A DNA stretch of 64,000 bases, taken from positions 6,056,501 to 6,120,500 of the forward strand of contig NZ_CP108514.1 in the NCBI RefSeq assembly GCF_035989305.1. Reading direction: 5' to 3'. The position numbers and the translations under genes are program-made. Source of the DNA: Streptomyces sp. NBC_01233 (GTDB taxonomy: Bacteria; Actinomycetota; Actinomycetes; Streptomycetales; Streptomycetaceae). Within the stretch, counting starts at the first letter, position 1, and each line of letters starts with the position of its first letter. The notes under the pieces were generated by a model. That model saw only the letters and a program-made list of their open reading frames with translations. It made no database searches and was not told the DNA's origin. Positions 52,386-61,803 of this stretch are shown piece by piece.

Positions 52386-53345
52386 ATGGCAGAGCAGTCG
52401 TCCCGGCCGTCGCCTTCGCAGTCGACCTGGCACATCGCCGAACCGCAGAAAGTCGCCTTCGAGGCGCCGGTGACCGAGCTGCGCGTACGCGTCGTGAGCG
52501 GCACGGTGAACGTGGTCGCCGCCGAGGAGGGCCCGGCCCGCCTGGAGGTGACCGAGGTCGACGGACCGCCGCTGTACGTGGTGCAGGACGGCGACATCCT
52601 CACCGTCTCCTACGAGGACGTGCCCTGGAACGGGTCCCAGGGCCTCAAGCAGTGGTTCGAGTCGAAGCCCTGGAAGGCCTGGTCCTCCGGTTCCGCCGCC
52701 GGCCGCAAGGCCTGGGAGCGCAGCGCCGCGATCACCCTCACCGTCCCCGCCGCCACCCGGGTCCAGGTGGCCGCGGTCGACGCCACCGCCTTCGTCTCCG
52801 GCATCTCCGGCGGCACCGATGTCACGGGGGTCTCCGGCGACGCCACGCTGGTCGGGCTCTCCGGCCGGGTCAAGGCGCACACCGTCTCCGGCGGCGTCGA
52901 GGCCCAGTCCGTCACCGGCGACCTCCGCTTCCACTCGGTGTCCGGCGGCCTGACGGTCGTCGACGGCGCGGGCGTGAGCGTACGGGCCGACTCGGTCAGC
53001 GGTGACATGCTCCTCGACCTGGACCCCGACCCGGCGGCCGCGCGCCCGGTGGACATCGCGCTGAACTCCGTGTCCGGCCAGGTCGCGATCCGCCTCCCGC
53101 ACCCCGCCGACGCCCGCGTGGAGGCCAACACCGCCACCGGCGGCGTCTCCAACGCCTTCGAGGACCTCCGGGTCTCCGGCCAGCTGGGCGCCAAGCGGAT
53201 CACCGGCACGCTCGGCTCCGGCACCGGCACCCTGCGGGCCACCACCGTCTCCGGCGGCATCGCGCTGCTGCGCCGCCCGCAGGCCGACGCCGACGCCCCC
53301 GCGCCCGCCGCCGCTCCCCCCGCGCTCGACAAGAAGGTGCTCTGA
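52386..53345 (+). CDS. DUF4097-type beta-helix protein
   Basis: 319 residues. Short repeats such as 'VSGGVEAQSVTGDLRFHSVS', 'SVSGDMLLDL' and 'TVSGGIAL' form a right-handed beta-solenoid, as in DUF4097 proteins. No signal peptide. A Trp-rich segment 'WFESKPWKAWSSG' lies near residue 90. Immediately precedes a PadR gene (start one base after the stop), a pairing seen repeatedly in actinomycetes. The function is unknown. Good ribosome site aggagga before ATG 52386. Confidence 0.85.
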   Translation: MAEQSSRPSPSQSTWHIAEPQKVAFEAPVTELRVRVVSGTVNVVAAEEGPARLEVTEVDGPPLYVVQDGDILTVSYEDVPWNGSQGLKQWFESKPWKAWSSGSAAGRKAWERSAAITLTVPAATRVQVAAVDATAFVSGISGGTDVTGVSGDATLVGLSGRVKAHTVSGGVEAQSVTGDLRFHSVSGGLTVVDGAGVSVRADSVSGDMLLDLDPDPAAARPVDIALNSVSGQVAIRLPHPADARVEANTATGGVSNAFEDLRVSGQLGAKRITGTLGSGTGTLRATTVSGGIALLRRPQADADAPAPAAAPPALDKKVL

Positions 53346-53346
53346 C

Positions 53347-54249
53347 ATGCCGCCCGTCTTCGCCCACGGCCGCCTCCGCCTCTACCTCCTCAAGCTGCTG
53401 GACGAGGCCCCGCGCCACGGGTACGAGGTGATCCGGCTGCTGGAGGAGCGCTTCCAGGGCCTGTACGCCCCCTCCGCGGGCACCGTGTACCCGCGGCTGG
53501 CCAAGCTGGAGGCCGAGGGCCTCGTCACGTACGCCACCGAGGGCGGGCGCAAGGTGTACTCCATCACCGAGGCGGGCCGCGCCGAGCTGGCCGACCGCAG
53601 CGGCGAACTCGCCGACCTGGAGCTGGAGATCCGCGACTCGGTCACCGAACTGGCCGCGGAGATCCGCAACGACGTCCGGGGCGCGGCCGGTGACCTGCGG
53701 CGCGAGATGCGGGCGGCGGCCTCGGCGTCCGCGACCCAGGTCGAGGACGAGTCCTGGAAGGCGGCCAAGGAGGAGCTGCGCAGGGCGAGGCAGGAGTGGA
53801 AGGAACAGGCGCGCCGGGCGAAGGACGAGAGCCGCCGGGCCCGCGAGGAGGCGCAGCAGGCCCGCCGCCAGGCCAAGGAGGCGCAGGAACGGGCCCGCGA
53901 GGAGGTCCAGCGCATCGCGGTCCAGCTGCAGGAGCAGTTCGCCAAGTCCGGCGGCGTCCTGGGCAGCCTGGCCGGCGCGTGGCTCGGCGGCGGTGCGACG
54001 CCGTCCGGTCCGGCGGCCGGGCCTGCCGCGGCCCCGGCGGCGGAGGCCGAGGCCGAGGCGGGCTGGGCCGACGATCTGGCGCCCAGCGGTGACCCGTCGA
54101 GGGATCTCGACCGGCTGCTGGACCGCTTCCGCGACGAGGTGCGGGATGCTGCGCGGGATCACGGGGTGAGCTCGGCGCAGGTGGCCGACGCCCGTGCGGA
54201 TCTGGCGGCTGCGGTTGCTCGGCTGAGGGCGACGCTGCGGGCCGGGTAG
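53347..54249 (+). CDS. PadR-family regulator with long coiled-coil extension
   Basis: 300 residues. PadR winged helix at 1-85 ('LKLLDEAPRHGYEVIRLLEE', 'SAGTVYPRLAKLEAEGLV'). Residues ~95-205 form a highly charged coiled coil rich in Glu/Arg/Ala ('KAAKEELRRARQEWKEQARR'), then an Ala/Pro linker and a C-terminal helical end. This is far longer than normal PadR (~110-180). Probably controls the operon through the palindromes upstream. Confidence 0.9.
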   Translation: MPPVFAHGRLRLYLLKLLDEAPRHGYEVIRLLEERFQGLYAPSAGTVYPRLAKLEAEGLVTYATEGGRKVYSITEAGRAELADRSGELADLELEIRDSVTELAAEIRNDVRGAAGDLRREMRAAASASATQVEDESWKAAKEELRRARQEWKEQARRAKDESRRAREEAQQARRQAKEAQERAREEVQRIAVQLQEQFAKSGGVLGSLAGAWLGGGATPSGPAAGPAAAPAAEAEAEAGWADDLAPSGDPSRDLDRLLDRFRDEVRDAARDHGVSSAQVADARADLAAAVARLRATLRAG

Positions 54250-54268
54250 GGGGCTCGGCTGCACGCGC

Positions 54269-54348
54269 CTCCCCCAGACTCCGTCCGGGGTGACACCCAG
54301 GGGGCTCCGCCCCCGAGCCCCCGCGCCTCAAACGCCGGCGGGGCTGGA
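54269..54348. repeat. two dispersed repeats in tandem
   Basis: 54269-54298 is the ctcccccagactccgtcc element also embedded in dasD (31003). 54322-54348 is the second copy of the cgcgcctcaaacgccggcgg element found at 822-848. Both lie between the PadR gene and the Clp-N gene. Confidence 0.65.
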
Positions 54349-54376
54349 GGTGGGCTGGATTCGCCGGGCTGGGGTG

Positions 54377-54949
54377 TCAGGCGGCCAGGCCCGATTCGGC
54401 CGTTCCGTAGGTGATGCCGTGGTCCGTCAGGACCTCGGACACCGTGCCGGGGCGGGAGAGTAGGGCCAGCAGGAGGTGCAGGGTGCCGATGTGGTTGTCC
54501 TTGCGGGCCAGGGCGATGCGGAGGGACTGTTCCAGGACCTTCTTCGAGCCCTCGGCGAAGGGAACCCGGTAGCTGCCGGCGCGGTCGTCCGGCTCGTCGC
54601 GGCCGAGGGCCGAGCGGAGTGAGGCGCGCAGGGTCCGCCTGCGCGGCGCGGGGGCCGCGAGCGCGCCCTGGCCGTGGGTCTCCTCGATGCGGGAGACGAT
54701 CTCCGTGAGGTCGATGCCGAGTCCGGCCAGCGCCTCCTCGTCCGCCCGGGACATGCCGCCCCGGCGGCGGGCCGCCGTCAGGTCGGCGGCCACCGCCGCG
54801 CGGTCCACCCCCAGCCGGTCCAAGGCCCCCAGGTCCAGCAGGGAGAGCAGCAGGTGCTCCTCGGTGACGGTCGCGGCCCCGGCCCGCCGGGCCTCGGTCG
54901 CCGCCCCCGTCACGGTGTTCCGGGCGTCGGTCGTGAAGCGTTCGAACAT
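54377..54949 (-). CDS. stand-alone Clp N-domain protein
   Basis: 190 residues with two Clp-N (double-repeat) segments: 'MFERFTTDARNTVTGAATEA' with 'EHLLLSLLDLG', and 'LEQSLRIALARKDNHIGTLH' with 'LLLALLSRPGTVSEVL'. No AAA+ ATPase follows, so it is not a full ClpA/ClpC. Such free N-domains may act as adaptors or substrate traps for ClpC. Its ATG overlaps the stop of an HTH gene (TGATG), forming a two-gene operon. Confidence 0.85.
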   Translation of the reverse strand: MFERFTTDARNTVTGAATEARRAGAATVTEEHLLLSLLDLGALDRLGVDRAAVAADLTAARRRGGMSRADEEALAGLGIDLTEIVSRIEETHGQGALAAPAPRRRTLRASLRSALGRDEPDDRAGSYRVPFAEGSKKVLEQSLRIALARKDNHIGTLHLLLALLSRPGTVSEVLTDHGITYGTAESGLAA

Positions 54950-55167
54950 CAGAGCCTCCCGTACTTCTTGTGCACGGCCTGCCGGCTGACGCCCAGCTCG
55001 GCCGCGATCTCCTGCCAGGACCACCCCTGCGCGCGGGCACTGCGTACCTGTACCGCCTCCAGCTGCTCCAGCAGCCTGCGGAGGGCGGCCACGGCACGCA
55101 GGCCCACGCGCGGGTCGCGGTCACCGGCCCGCTCGGCGAGATCGGTTGCTTCCGTCATGCCTGTCAA
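54949..55167 (-). CDS. small helix-turn-helix protein upstream of the Clp-N gene
   Basis: 72 residues. The C-terminal half is a clear HTH ('WSWQEIAAELGVSRQAVHKK'), like sigma-70 region 4 or Fis-like repressors. N-terminal half is a short helix rich in Ala/Arg/Leu. It starts at ATG 55167 (or 55158) and overlaps the Clp-N gene. Likely regulates the pair. The 'gttgacg' repeats at 55172-55205 in its upstream region could be the site. Confidence 0.8.
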   Translation of the reverse strand: MTGMTEATDLAERAGDRDPRVGLRAVAALRRLLEQLEAVQVRSARAQGWSWQEIAAELGVSRQAVHKKYGRL

Positions 55168-55216
55168 TTTAGGTTGACGCGGGAGGTGTCGTCAACCTTC
55201 GTTGACGCGCGTGTGT

Positions 55217-56179
55217 CTACGGGTTGAGGACGATCTTCCCGAAGAGGTCACCCGCCGCGAGCTTCTCGAAGCCCTCGCGCGCCCGGTCCAGCGGCAGCAC
55301 CTCGTCGATGACCGGCCGGAGTCCGGTCGTGGCGCAGAACGACAGCAGGCCCTCCAGCTCGTCCTTCGAGCCCATCGTCGAGCCGACCACCTTCAGTTCC
55401 AGGAAGAAGATCCGGGTCAGCTCGGCGTGCGCCGGGCGGTCGCCGCTCGTGGCGCCGGAGATCACCAGGGTGCCGCCGGGGCGCAGGGACTTCACCGAGT
55501 GGGACCAGGTGGCCGCGCCCACCGTCTCGATCACCGCGTCCACCCGCTGCGGCAGCCGCGCGCCCGGCTCGTACGCCTCCACCGCGCCCAGCTCCACGGC
55601 CCGCTTGCGCTTGGCCTCGTCCCGGCTGGTGGCGAAGACCCGCAGGCCCGCCGCCTTGCCGAGGGCGATCGCGGCGGTCGCCACCCCGCCGCCGGCGCCC
55701 TGGACGAGCACGGAGTCCCCGGGGCGGACCCCGGCATTGGTGAACAGCATCCGGTACGCCGTCAGCCAGGCCGTCGGCAGGCAGGCGGCCTCCTCGAAGG
55801 TCAGCTCGGCGGGCTTGCGCAGGACGTTCCACGCGGGGACGGTCACCTGCTCGGCGAAGGTCCCCTGATAGCGCTCGGTCAGGATCGAGCGGGGCTCGTC
55901 GGGGCCGACCCCGTGGCCGCTCTGGCCGATCACGGAGTGCAGGACGACCTCGTTGCCGTCCTGGTCGATCCCGGCGGCATCGCAGCCGAGGATCATCGGG
56001 AGTCTTTCCTCGCCGAGGCCCACCCCGCGCAGCGACCACAGGTCGTGGTGGTTGAGGGAGGCGGCCTTGACGTTCACGGTCACCCAGCCGGGCCGGGCCT
56101 CCGGTGCCGGGCGATCGCCCAGTACAAGGCCGTTCAGCGGCTGGTCACGGTCGATTCGGGCGGCGTAGGCAGCGAACAT
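55217..56179 (-). CDS. MDR-type quinone oxidoreductase / zinc-less alcohol dehydrogenase
   Basis: 320 residues. GroES-like N-terminal domain ('SLNHHDLWSLRGVG', 'MILGCDAAGID') and NAD(P)-binding domain with 'VLVQGAGGGVATAAIALGKA'. The structural-zinc Cys cluster is absent; 'LGCDAAG' replaces the catalytic-zinc pattern. Close to the acryloyl-CoA-reductase/zeta-crystallin-like class. Substrate unknown. Stand-alone. Confidence 0.88.
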   Translation of the reverse strand: MFAAYAARIDRDQPLNGLVLGDRPAPEARPGWVTVNVKAASLNHHDLWSLRGVGLGEERLPMILGCDAAGIDQDGNEVVLHSVIGQSGHGVGPDEPRSILTERYQGTFAEQVTVPAWNVLRKPAELTFEEAACLPTAWLTAYRMLFTNAGVRPGDSVLVQGAGGGVATAAIALGKAAGLRVFATSRDEAKRKRAVELGAVEAYEPGARLPQRVDAVIETVGAATWSHSVKSLRPGGTLVISGATSGDRPAHAELTRIFFLELKVVGSTMGSKDELEGLLSFCATTGLRPVIDEVLPLDRAREGFEKLAAGDLFGKIVLNP

Positions 56180-56352
56180 GCCGCGACGCTACCGCTCGGT
56201 AGGGCAGGGTTCCAGCCCTCTCGTGACCGTGGTGGTGAGGCTTTCGTCGCACCATCGCGGGCCGGCCCGGAACGACGGGCGGAGCCCGGAGCAGCGGCGC
56301 GAGGCCGGTAGGGCCCGTCAGGGCCGCACCGCGCGAGCGGCGCGTCAAAAAA

Positions 56353-56390
56353 GCAGAGGCCCGGCCGGAGGGATCCGGCCGGGCCTCTGC
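56353..56390 (-). terminator. intrinsic terminator of the malic-enzyme gene
   Basis: 17-bp perfect stem (56353-56369 with 56374-56390), GAGG-type 4-base loop, followed on the minus strand by a run of six T (56347-56352). A rare classical rho-independent terminator for this G+C content. Confidence 0.9.
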
Positions 56391-56410
56391 CCGTACAGCT
56401 CGCGCGGCGG

Positions 56411-57613
56411 TCAGGCCAGGCGGGCCACGCCGTCGGCCTTCGCGGCGGCGGCGACGGCGGCGGCGACGGCCTCCGCGACGCGCTCGTCGAACGGCGACGG
56501 GATCACGTAGTCGGCGGCGAGCTCGTCACCCACGACGCCGGCGATGGCGTCGGCGGCGGCGATCTTCATGCCTTCGGTGATCCGGGTCGCGCGCACCTTG
56601 AGGGCGCCCGCGAAGATGCCCGGGAACGCCAGCACGTTGTTGATCTGGTTCGGGAAGTCCGAGCGGCCCGTGGCCACGACCGCCGCGTACTTGTGCGCGA
56701 CGTCCGGGTGGACCTCCGGGATCGGGTTGGCCATGGCGAAGACGAAGGCGTCCTTCGCCATCGAGGCCACCGCCTCCTCCGGGACCGTACCGCCGGAGAC
56801 GCCGATGAAGACGTCCGCGCCGGCGAGGGCCTGCTCCAGCGAACCGGTCTGGCCGGTCTTGTTGGTCAGGCCCGCGATCTCCGCCTTGACGTCGGTCAGG
56901 TCGGAACGGTCCGCCGACACGACGCCCTTGCGGTCGGTGACGCAGACGTCGCCGATGCCCGCGTCCACCAGGATCTTGGCGATGGCGATGCCCGCCGCGC
57001 CCGCACCCGAGATCACGGCACGCAGGTCGCCGAGGGTGCGACCCGTGAGCTTCGCGGCGTTGCGCAGCGCGGCCAGCGTCACGATGGCCGTGCCGTGCTG
57101 GTCGTCGTGGAAGATCGGGATGTCCAGCGCCTCCTGGAGGCGCCGCTCGATCTCGAAGCAGCGGGGGGCCGAGATGTCCTCCAGGTTGACCCCGCCGAAG
57201 GACGGGGCGAGCCGGATGACCGTCTCGATGATCTCGTCCGTGTCCTTGGTGGCGAGCGCGATCGGAACCGCGTCCACACCACCGAACTGCTTGAAGAGAA
57301 TGGCCTTGCCCTCCATGACGGGGAGGGACGCCTCGGGGCCGATGTCACCGAGTCCGAGCACGGCCGTGCCGTCGGTGACGACGGCGACCACGTTGGACTT
57401 CCAGGTGTACTCGTTCACCAGCTCCGGCTGCTCGGCGATGGCGCTGCACACCTTCGCCACGCCGGGCGTGTACGCGAGGGACAGGTCGTCCTTGTCGTTG
57501 ACGGGCACCGTGGCCTGGATGGCCATCTTGCCGCCCCGGTGCAGCGCGAACACCGCGTCCGGGTTGTTGTCCGTGACGCTGTCACTGCGAGGGTTGATGA
57601 TCTCCGCTGCCAC
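56411..57613 (-). CDS. NAD(P)-dependent malic enzyme
   Basis: 400 residues from GTG 57613. Oxidatively decarboxylates malate to pyruvate, yielding reducing power. Seen: 'LSLAYTPGVAKVC' (Tyr), 'VTDGTAVLGLGDIGPEASLP', 'MEGKAILFKQFGGVDA' (Lys), 'DISAPRCFEIERRL', 'IPIFHDDQHGTAIV' (metal Asp) and the coenzyme loop 'VISGAGAAGIAIAKIL'. It is the short bacterial form without the phosphotransacetylase-like C-terminal domain. Strong terminator downstream. Confidence 0.95.
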   Translation of the reverse strand: MAAEIINPRSDSVTDNNPDAVFALHRGGKMAIQATVPVNDKDDLSLAYTPGVAKVCSAIAEQPELVNEYTWKSNVVAVVTDGTAVLGLGDIGPEASLPVMEGKAILFKQFGGVDAVPIALATKDTDEIIETVIRLAPSFGGVNLEDISAPRCFEIERRLQEALDIPIFHDDQHGTAIVTLAALRNAAKLTGRTLGDLRAVISGAGAAGIAIAKILVDAGIGDVCVTDRKGVVSADRSDLTDVKAEIAGLTNKTGQTGSLEQALAGADVFIGVSGGTVPEEAVASMAKDAFVFAMANPIPEVHPDVAHKYAAVVATGRSDFPNQINNVLAFPGIFAGALKVRATRITEGMKIAAADAIAGVVGDELAADYVIPSPFDERVAEAVAAAVAAAAKADGVARLA

Positions 57614-58139
57614 TGTGTGTGACCCCTTAAGTCCTTTGAATCGTTGAGGGTGGCCACTCCTGGTTAAGGGGTGGGCGGGCACCGCGTCCGTACTCCGCAT
57701 CGACGGTTGGCCCGTCTCCGCGGAGGGGAGGTTCGTACGCGCGGGCGCGCCGCACGCGCGCCCTGAGCCCCGGATGAGGGGTGTAAGGATCTGTTCTACC
57801 CGAAGAACGCTCGCCCAGACGAGTCGATTCCCGCTCAATCGTAGGCCGCTTGCCCCGCTTTTGGCGAAAAGTCCAAACCTTGATGTCCGGTGGGCGAGAC
57901 GCTCCGTAGAAACTGCGGCGAAAAGGCCAGGTCACGGCAGTATCTGCGGCCTTGAAGCCCCTTCCCCGTAGTCCTGTTGGGCCACCCCCGCCGCCCGTTA
58001 TGCGATTTTGACCTGACGGGCACCCTGAATGTCTCAGTCCGAATGGCAAGATGCCGTAATCACACAAGGTCGCGACACTCGATGGTGCGTGTCCGACCGT
58101 TTTTCGATGCTTTTCCACCACTGCCGGAGGAACCAAGCC
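57614..58139. other. 526-base intergenic region before the amino-acid ABC operon
   Basis: No gene is supported. It contains divergent promoter regions for the malic-enzyme gene and the ABC operon. The part from 57840 to 58110 is noticeably A+T-richer than the rest, consistent with promoters. No riboswitch, repeat or RNA gene was recognised by eye. Confidence 0.5.
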
Positions 58140-59102
58140 ATGACCGCTAGCACCACCCGTCGTACGACCGCCGCACGGTCCCGGATCGCCGCGGTCGGCG
58201 CGATCGCGGTCGCAGGCGCCCTGATCCTCACCGGTTGTGGTGACCAGACCGACAAGGCCTCGACCAGCCCGTCGGGTGCGGCGAACAACAGCAGCGCGCC
58301 GCTCTTCTCGAAGCTCCCGAAGAAGATCCAGGACGCCGGTGTCATCAAGGTCGGCACCGACGCGACCTACGCGCCGATGGAGTTCACCGAGGGCGGCAAG
58401 ATCGTCGGCGTCGACCCCGACGTCGCGGCGGCCCTGAGCAAGCAGCTCGGCGTGCAGTTCAAGTTCGAGTCGGGCACCTTCGACACCCTGATCGGCAGCA
58501 TGCAGACGGGTCGCAGCGACCTGGTCATGTCCTCGCTGACCGACACCAAGGCCCGTCAGGAGGGCCTGGACGACAAGGGCGCTAAGACCGGTGCCGGTGT
58601 CGACTTCGTCGACTACTTCTCCGCCTCGACCGGCATCCTGGTCAAGAAGGGCAACCCCCAGGGCATCAAGACCCTCGACGACCTGTGCGGCAAGACGGTC
58701 GCCGTGCAGCGCGGCACCACGTACGAGGACTCCGCCAAGACCCAGGCCGAGAAGTGCAAGACGGACGGCAAGGGCGAGCTCAAGATCGAGTCCTTCCCGA
58801 CCGATGCCGAGGCCCAGACTCGTGTGAAGGCCGGCGGCGCCGCCGCGGACCTGAACGACTCCCCGGTCGCCGCGTACATCGCGCAGACCGCCGGCGGCGG
58901 CAACGACTTCGAGGCCATCGCCAACCCGACCGACGCCGGTCTCTTCGGCATCGCGGTGGACAAGAAGAACACCGAGCTGCGCGACGCGCTCAAGGAAGCC
59001 CTTGACGCGGTCATCAAGGACGGCACGTACAAGGCTGCCCTGGACAAGTGGAACGCGGGCTCCGGCGCCGTGACCGAGGCCAAGATCAACGCCGGTTCCT
59101 GA
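58140..59102 (+). CDS. polar amino-acid ABC transporter, solute-binding lipoprotein
   Basis: 320 residues from ATG 58140, with 'ggagga' upstream. Lipobox 'LILTGC' with Cys33. Family-3 binding fold: 'VIKVGTDATYAPMEFTEGGK', 'FDTLIGSMQTGRSDLVMSSL', 'LDDLCGKTVAVQRGTTYED'. Likely binds glutamate, glutamine, aspartate or a related polar residue; the ligand cannot be fixed here. Leads a three-gene operon with permease and ATPase. Confidence 0.93.
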   Translation: MTASTTRRTTAARSRIAAVGAIAVAGALILTGCGDQTDKASTSPSGAANNSSAPLFSKLPKKIQDAGVIKVGTDATYAPMEFTEGGKIVGVDPDVAAALSKQLGVQFKFESGTFDTLIGSMQTGRSDLVMSSLTDTKARQEGLDDKGAKTGAGVDFVDYFSASTGILVKKGNPQGIKTLDDLCGKTVAVQRGTTYEDSAKTQAEKCKTDGKGELKIESFPTDAEAQTRVKAGGAAADLNDSPVAAYIAQTAGGGNDFEAIANPTDAGLFGIAVDKKNTELRDALKEALDAVIKDGTYKAALDKWNAGSGAVTEAKINAGS

Positions 59103-59141
59103 CCTCCGCGTACCACCGCAGCACACTGAAGGGCAGTCACT

Positions 59142-60083
59142 GTGACTGACAAGCTCGACAAGGTCCCGGGCCCGGCGGACACCCCGCCGGCCGGGGCCGT
59201 ACCCCCCGAGGCGATCCGCGCCATCCCGGTCCGCCACTACGGCCGCTGGATCAGCGCCGTGGTCGTCATCGGCCTGGTCGTGGCGCTCGCGATGGCCTTC
59301 TCGCAGGGCAACGTGCGCTGGGCGACCGTGCCGGAGAAGCTGTTCGACCCCACCATCCTGCGTGGTGTCGGCAACACGATCTGGATCAGCGTCGCCTCGA
59401 TGGCCCTGGGCCTGGTGCTCGGTGTCCTCTTCGCCGTCATGCGCCTCTCGAAGAACCCGGTGACGAGCACCATCGCCTGGTTCTACATCTGGCTGTTCCG
59501 CGGCACCCCGGTGTACGTGCAGCTCCTCATCTGGTTCAACCTCGCCCTGATCTTCCCGATCCTGAACCTCGGGTTCTACAAGGACGAGATGACCCAGGTC
59601 ATGACCCCCTTCCTGGCCGCCCTGCTGGGTCTCGGCCTCAACGAGGGCGCGTACATGGCGGAGATCGTCCGGGCCGGCATCCAGTCGGTCGACGAGGGCC
59701 AGACCGAGGCCTCGCACGCGCTCGGCATGACCCGGCTGCAGACCATGCGCCGTGTCGTTCTGCCGCAGGCCATGCGGGTGATCGTGCCGCCGTCGGGCAA
59801 CGAGTTCATCAACATGCTCAAGACCTCGTCGCTTGTCGTGGCCGTGCAGTACTTCGACCTGCTGCGCGCGGCCCAGGACATCGCGTCCACGTCGTTCGCG
59901 GTGATGGAGATGTTCTTCGTCGCATCGATCTGGTACCTCGCCCTGACCAGCGTGTTCAGCGTCGGCCAGTACTACCTGGAGCGCCGCTACGCCCGTGGTG
60001 CGCTCCGCTCGCTGCCGCCCACGCCGCTCCAGAAGATCAAGGCGAAACTGTCCAGCTTCTCGAACCGCAAGGCGGTGGCCTGA
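59142..60083 (+). CDS. polar amino-acid ABC transporter permease
   Basis: 313 residues from GTG 59142. One helix near residues 35-60 and then a five-helix HisMQ-type permease core with '[20 protein letters not shown]', '[14 protein letters not shown]' and the EAA loop '[20 protein letters not shown]'. The stop overlaps the ATPase start (TGATG). Confidence 0.93.
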   Translation: MTDKLDKVPGPADTPPAGAVPPEAIRAIPVRHYGRWISAVVVIGLVVALAMAFSQGNVRWATVPEKLFDPTILRGVGNTIWISVASMALGLVLGVLFAVMRLSKNPVTSTIAWFYIWLFRGTPVYVQLLIWFNLALIFPILNLGFYKDEMTQVMTPFLAALLGLGLNEGAYMAEIVRAGIQSVDEGQTEASHALGMTRLQTMRRVVLPQAMRVIVPPSGNEFINMLKTSSLVVAVQYFDLLRAAQDIASTSFAVMEMFFVASIWYLALTSVFSVGQYYLERRYARGALRSLPPTPLQKIKAKLSSFSNRKAVA

Positions 60084-60847
60084 TGACGACTGCCATGGTG
60101 AAGGCCGAGGGTGTCCACAAGTCCTACGGTGCGGCGCACATCCTCAAGGGCATCGACCTGGAGGTCGCCCCGCGTGAGGTCTTCTGTCTGGTCGGCCCGT
60201 CCGGCTCCGGCAAGTCGACCTTCCTGCGGTGCATCAACCACCTGGAGCAGGTCAACGCCGGACGGCTGTACGTCGACGGGCAGCTCGTCGGCTACCGCCA
60301 GAAGGGCGACAAGCTCTACGAGCTGAAGGACAGCGAGGTCGCGGCGCAGCGCCGGGACATCGGCATGGTCTTCCAGCGCTTCAACCTCTTCCCGCACATG
60401 ACGGCCATGGAGAACGTCATGGAAGCCCCGGTCATGGTCAAGGGCGAGTCCAAGGCGGTGGCGCGCGAGCGCGCCATCAAGCTGCTGGACCGCGTGGGCC
60501 TCGGCGACAAGGGCGGGAACTACCCCAGCCAGCTCTCCGGCGGCCAGCAGCAGCGCGTGGCGATCGCCCGCGCGCTCGCCATGGAGCCGAAGCTGATGCT
60601 CTTCGACGAGCCCACCTCGGCGCTCGACCCGGAGCTGGTGGGTGACGTCCTGGACGTCATGCGGGACCTGGCCGAGTCGGGCATGACCATGATCGTGGTC
60701 ACGCACGAGATGGGCTTCGCCCGCGAGGTCGGTGACAACCTCGTCTTCATGGACGGCGGCGTGGTCGTCGAGTCGGGCAACCCGCGCGACGTGCTGGGCA
60801 ACCCGCACCACGACCGCACGAAGGCGTTCCTGTCCAAGGTGCTCTAG
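60083..60847 (+). CDS. polar amino-acid ABC transporter ATPase
   Basis: 254 residues. Walker A 'GPSGSGKST', Q-loop '[12 protein letters not shown]', signature 'LSGGQQQRV', Walker B '[12 protein letters not shown]' and switch 'VTHEMGF' are all intact. Powers uptake through the preceding permease. Translationally coupled to it by a one-base stop/start overlap. Confidence 0.96.
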   Translation: MTTAMVKAEGVHKSYGAAHILKGIDLEVAPREVFCLVGPSGSGKSTFLRCINHLEQVNAGRLYVDGQLVGYRQKGDKLYELKDSEVAAQRRDIGMVFQRFNLFPHMTAMENVMEAPVMVKGESKAVARERAIKLLDRVGLGDKGGNYPSQLSGGQQQRVAIARALAMEPKLMLFDEPTSALDPELVGDVLDVMRDLAESGMTMIVVTHEMGFAREVGDNLVFMDGGVVVESGNPRDVLGNPHHDRTKAFLSKVL

Positions 60848-60887
60848 CGCTCCGGCGCTCGGGTGCCCCGGTCGCACCGGCGGACAG

Positions 60888-60924
60888 GTGAGGGGCGGTA
60901 CGGGATTCCCGTACCGCCCCTCAC
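60888..60924. terminator. bidirectional terminator between the ABC operon and the methyltransferase
   Basis: gtgaggggcggtacggga (60888-60905) and its exact complement (60907-60924): 18-bp arms, effective loop of about 3-5 bases. The flanking genes converge. Confidence 0.8.
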
Positions 60925-60938
60925 ACGTGCTGGGGTCC

Positions 60939-61724
60939 CTACTTCAGACCTAGGACCAGCGCGTCCGAGGGGGAGCGCCAGACGGTACGGGCCTCCTCGA
61001 AGCCCGCTCCGAGCAGGGCGGCGGCGTGCCAGGCCTCGGGCGGGGTGTCGCCGTCCGCGTGCTCCCCGTAGATCGCGAAGCGCTGCTTCACCGGCTCCGC
61101 GAGGACCGGGTCCGCGGCGGCCAGGTCCCACCACTCGCGCCAGTCCAGCGCGCCGGCCGTCTTGGCCCGGTCCATCCCGGCGTGCCGGTGGGCGTGCTCG
61201 GCGGCGTCGATGCGGGGAGTGGCCGGGTCGGGCATGTGGTCGGCGTTCATGAACACCCCGCCCGGGGCCACCAGCGGCGCGAGCTGCCCGTACAGGACGG
61301 CGAGGTCCTCGCTGTGCAGCCAGTGCAGGGCGGTGGCGGTCAGCACCGCGTCGTAGGAGTCGTGGGGGAGGGCGGCGCGCCAGTGCGGGTCCTTGAGGTC
61401 GGCGGTGACGAAGGAGACCCGCCCGTCCCCGGCGAAGTGGCCCTCGGCGATGGCCAGCAGCGCGGGGTCGAGATCGACGCCCGTACTGGTGGCTCCCGGG
61501 AACCTCTTGAGGACGCGGTCCGTGATACTTCCCGTACCGCACGCGAGATCCAGCACCCGGGGGGTGGGTCCCACCAGGGCCTCGACCATGTCCAGCATCA
61601 CCCGGAACCGCTCCTCGCGGTCGGGCATGTACCACTCCTGCTGCCGGTCCCAGCTGTCCTGCCAGGCCTGCCAGTACCCCGTGCCGGTAGCCGTATCTGC
61701 CGTATGCGCCGTATTCGCCCTCAC
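60939..61724 (-). CDS. class I SAM-dependent methyltransferase
   Basis: 261 residues from GTG 61724, which has ggagggg upstream; an ATG at 61778 would give 279. SAM site 'RVLDLACGTGSITDRVLKRF', then 'GVDLDPALLAIAEG' and 'YDAVLTATALHWLH'. Trp/Tyr-rich N-terminus 'YWQAWQDSWDRQQEWYM'. Similar to trans-aconitate-type small-molecule methyltransferases. Target unknown. Confidence 0.88.
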   Translation of the reverse strand: MRANTAHTADTATGTGYWQAWQDSWDRQQEWYMPDREERFRVMLDMVEALVGPTPRVLDLACGTGSITDRVLKRFPGATSTGVDLDPALLAIAEGHFAGDGRVSFVTADLKDPHWRAALPHDSYDAVLTATALHWLHSEDLAVLYGQLAPLVAPGGVFMNADHMPDPATPRIDAAEHAHRHAGMDRAKTAGALDWREWWDLAAADPVLAEPVKQRFAIYGEHADGDTPPEAWHAAALLGAGFEEARTVWRSPSDALVLGLK

Positions 61725-61803
61725 GAACCCCTCCGTACGTAATACCCTCGAAGACATCTCAGCCGTTACCAGAGACATTAATTCGCAGCCGTAAGGACTA
61801 CAA

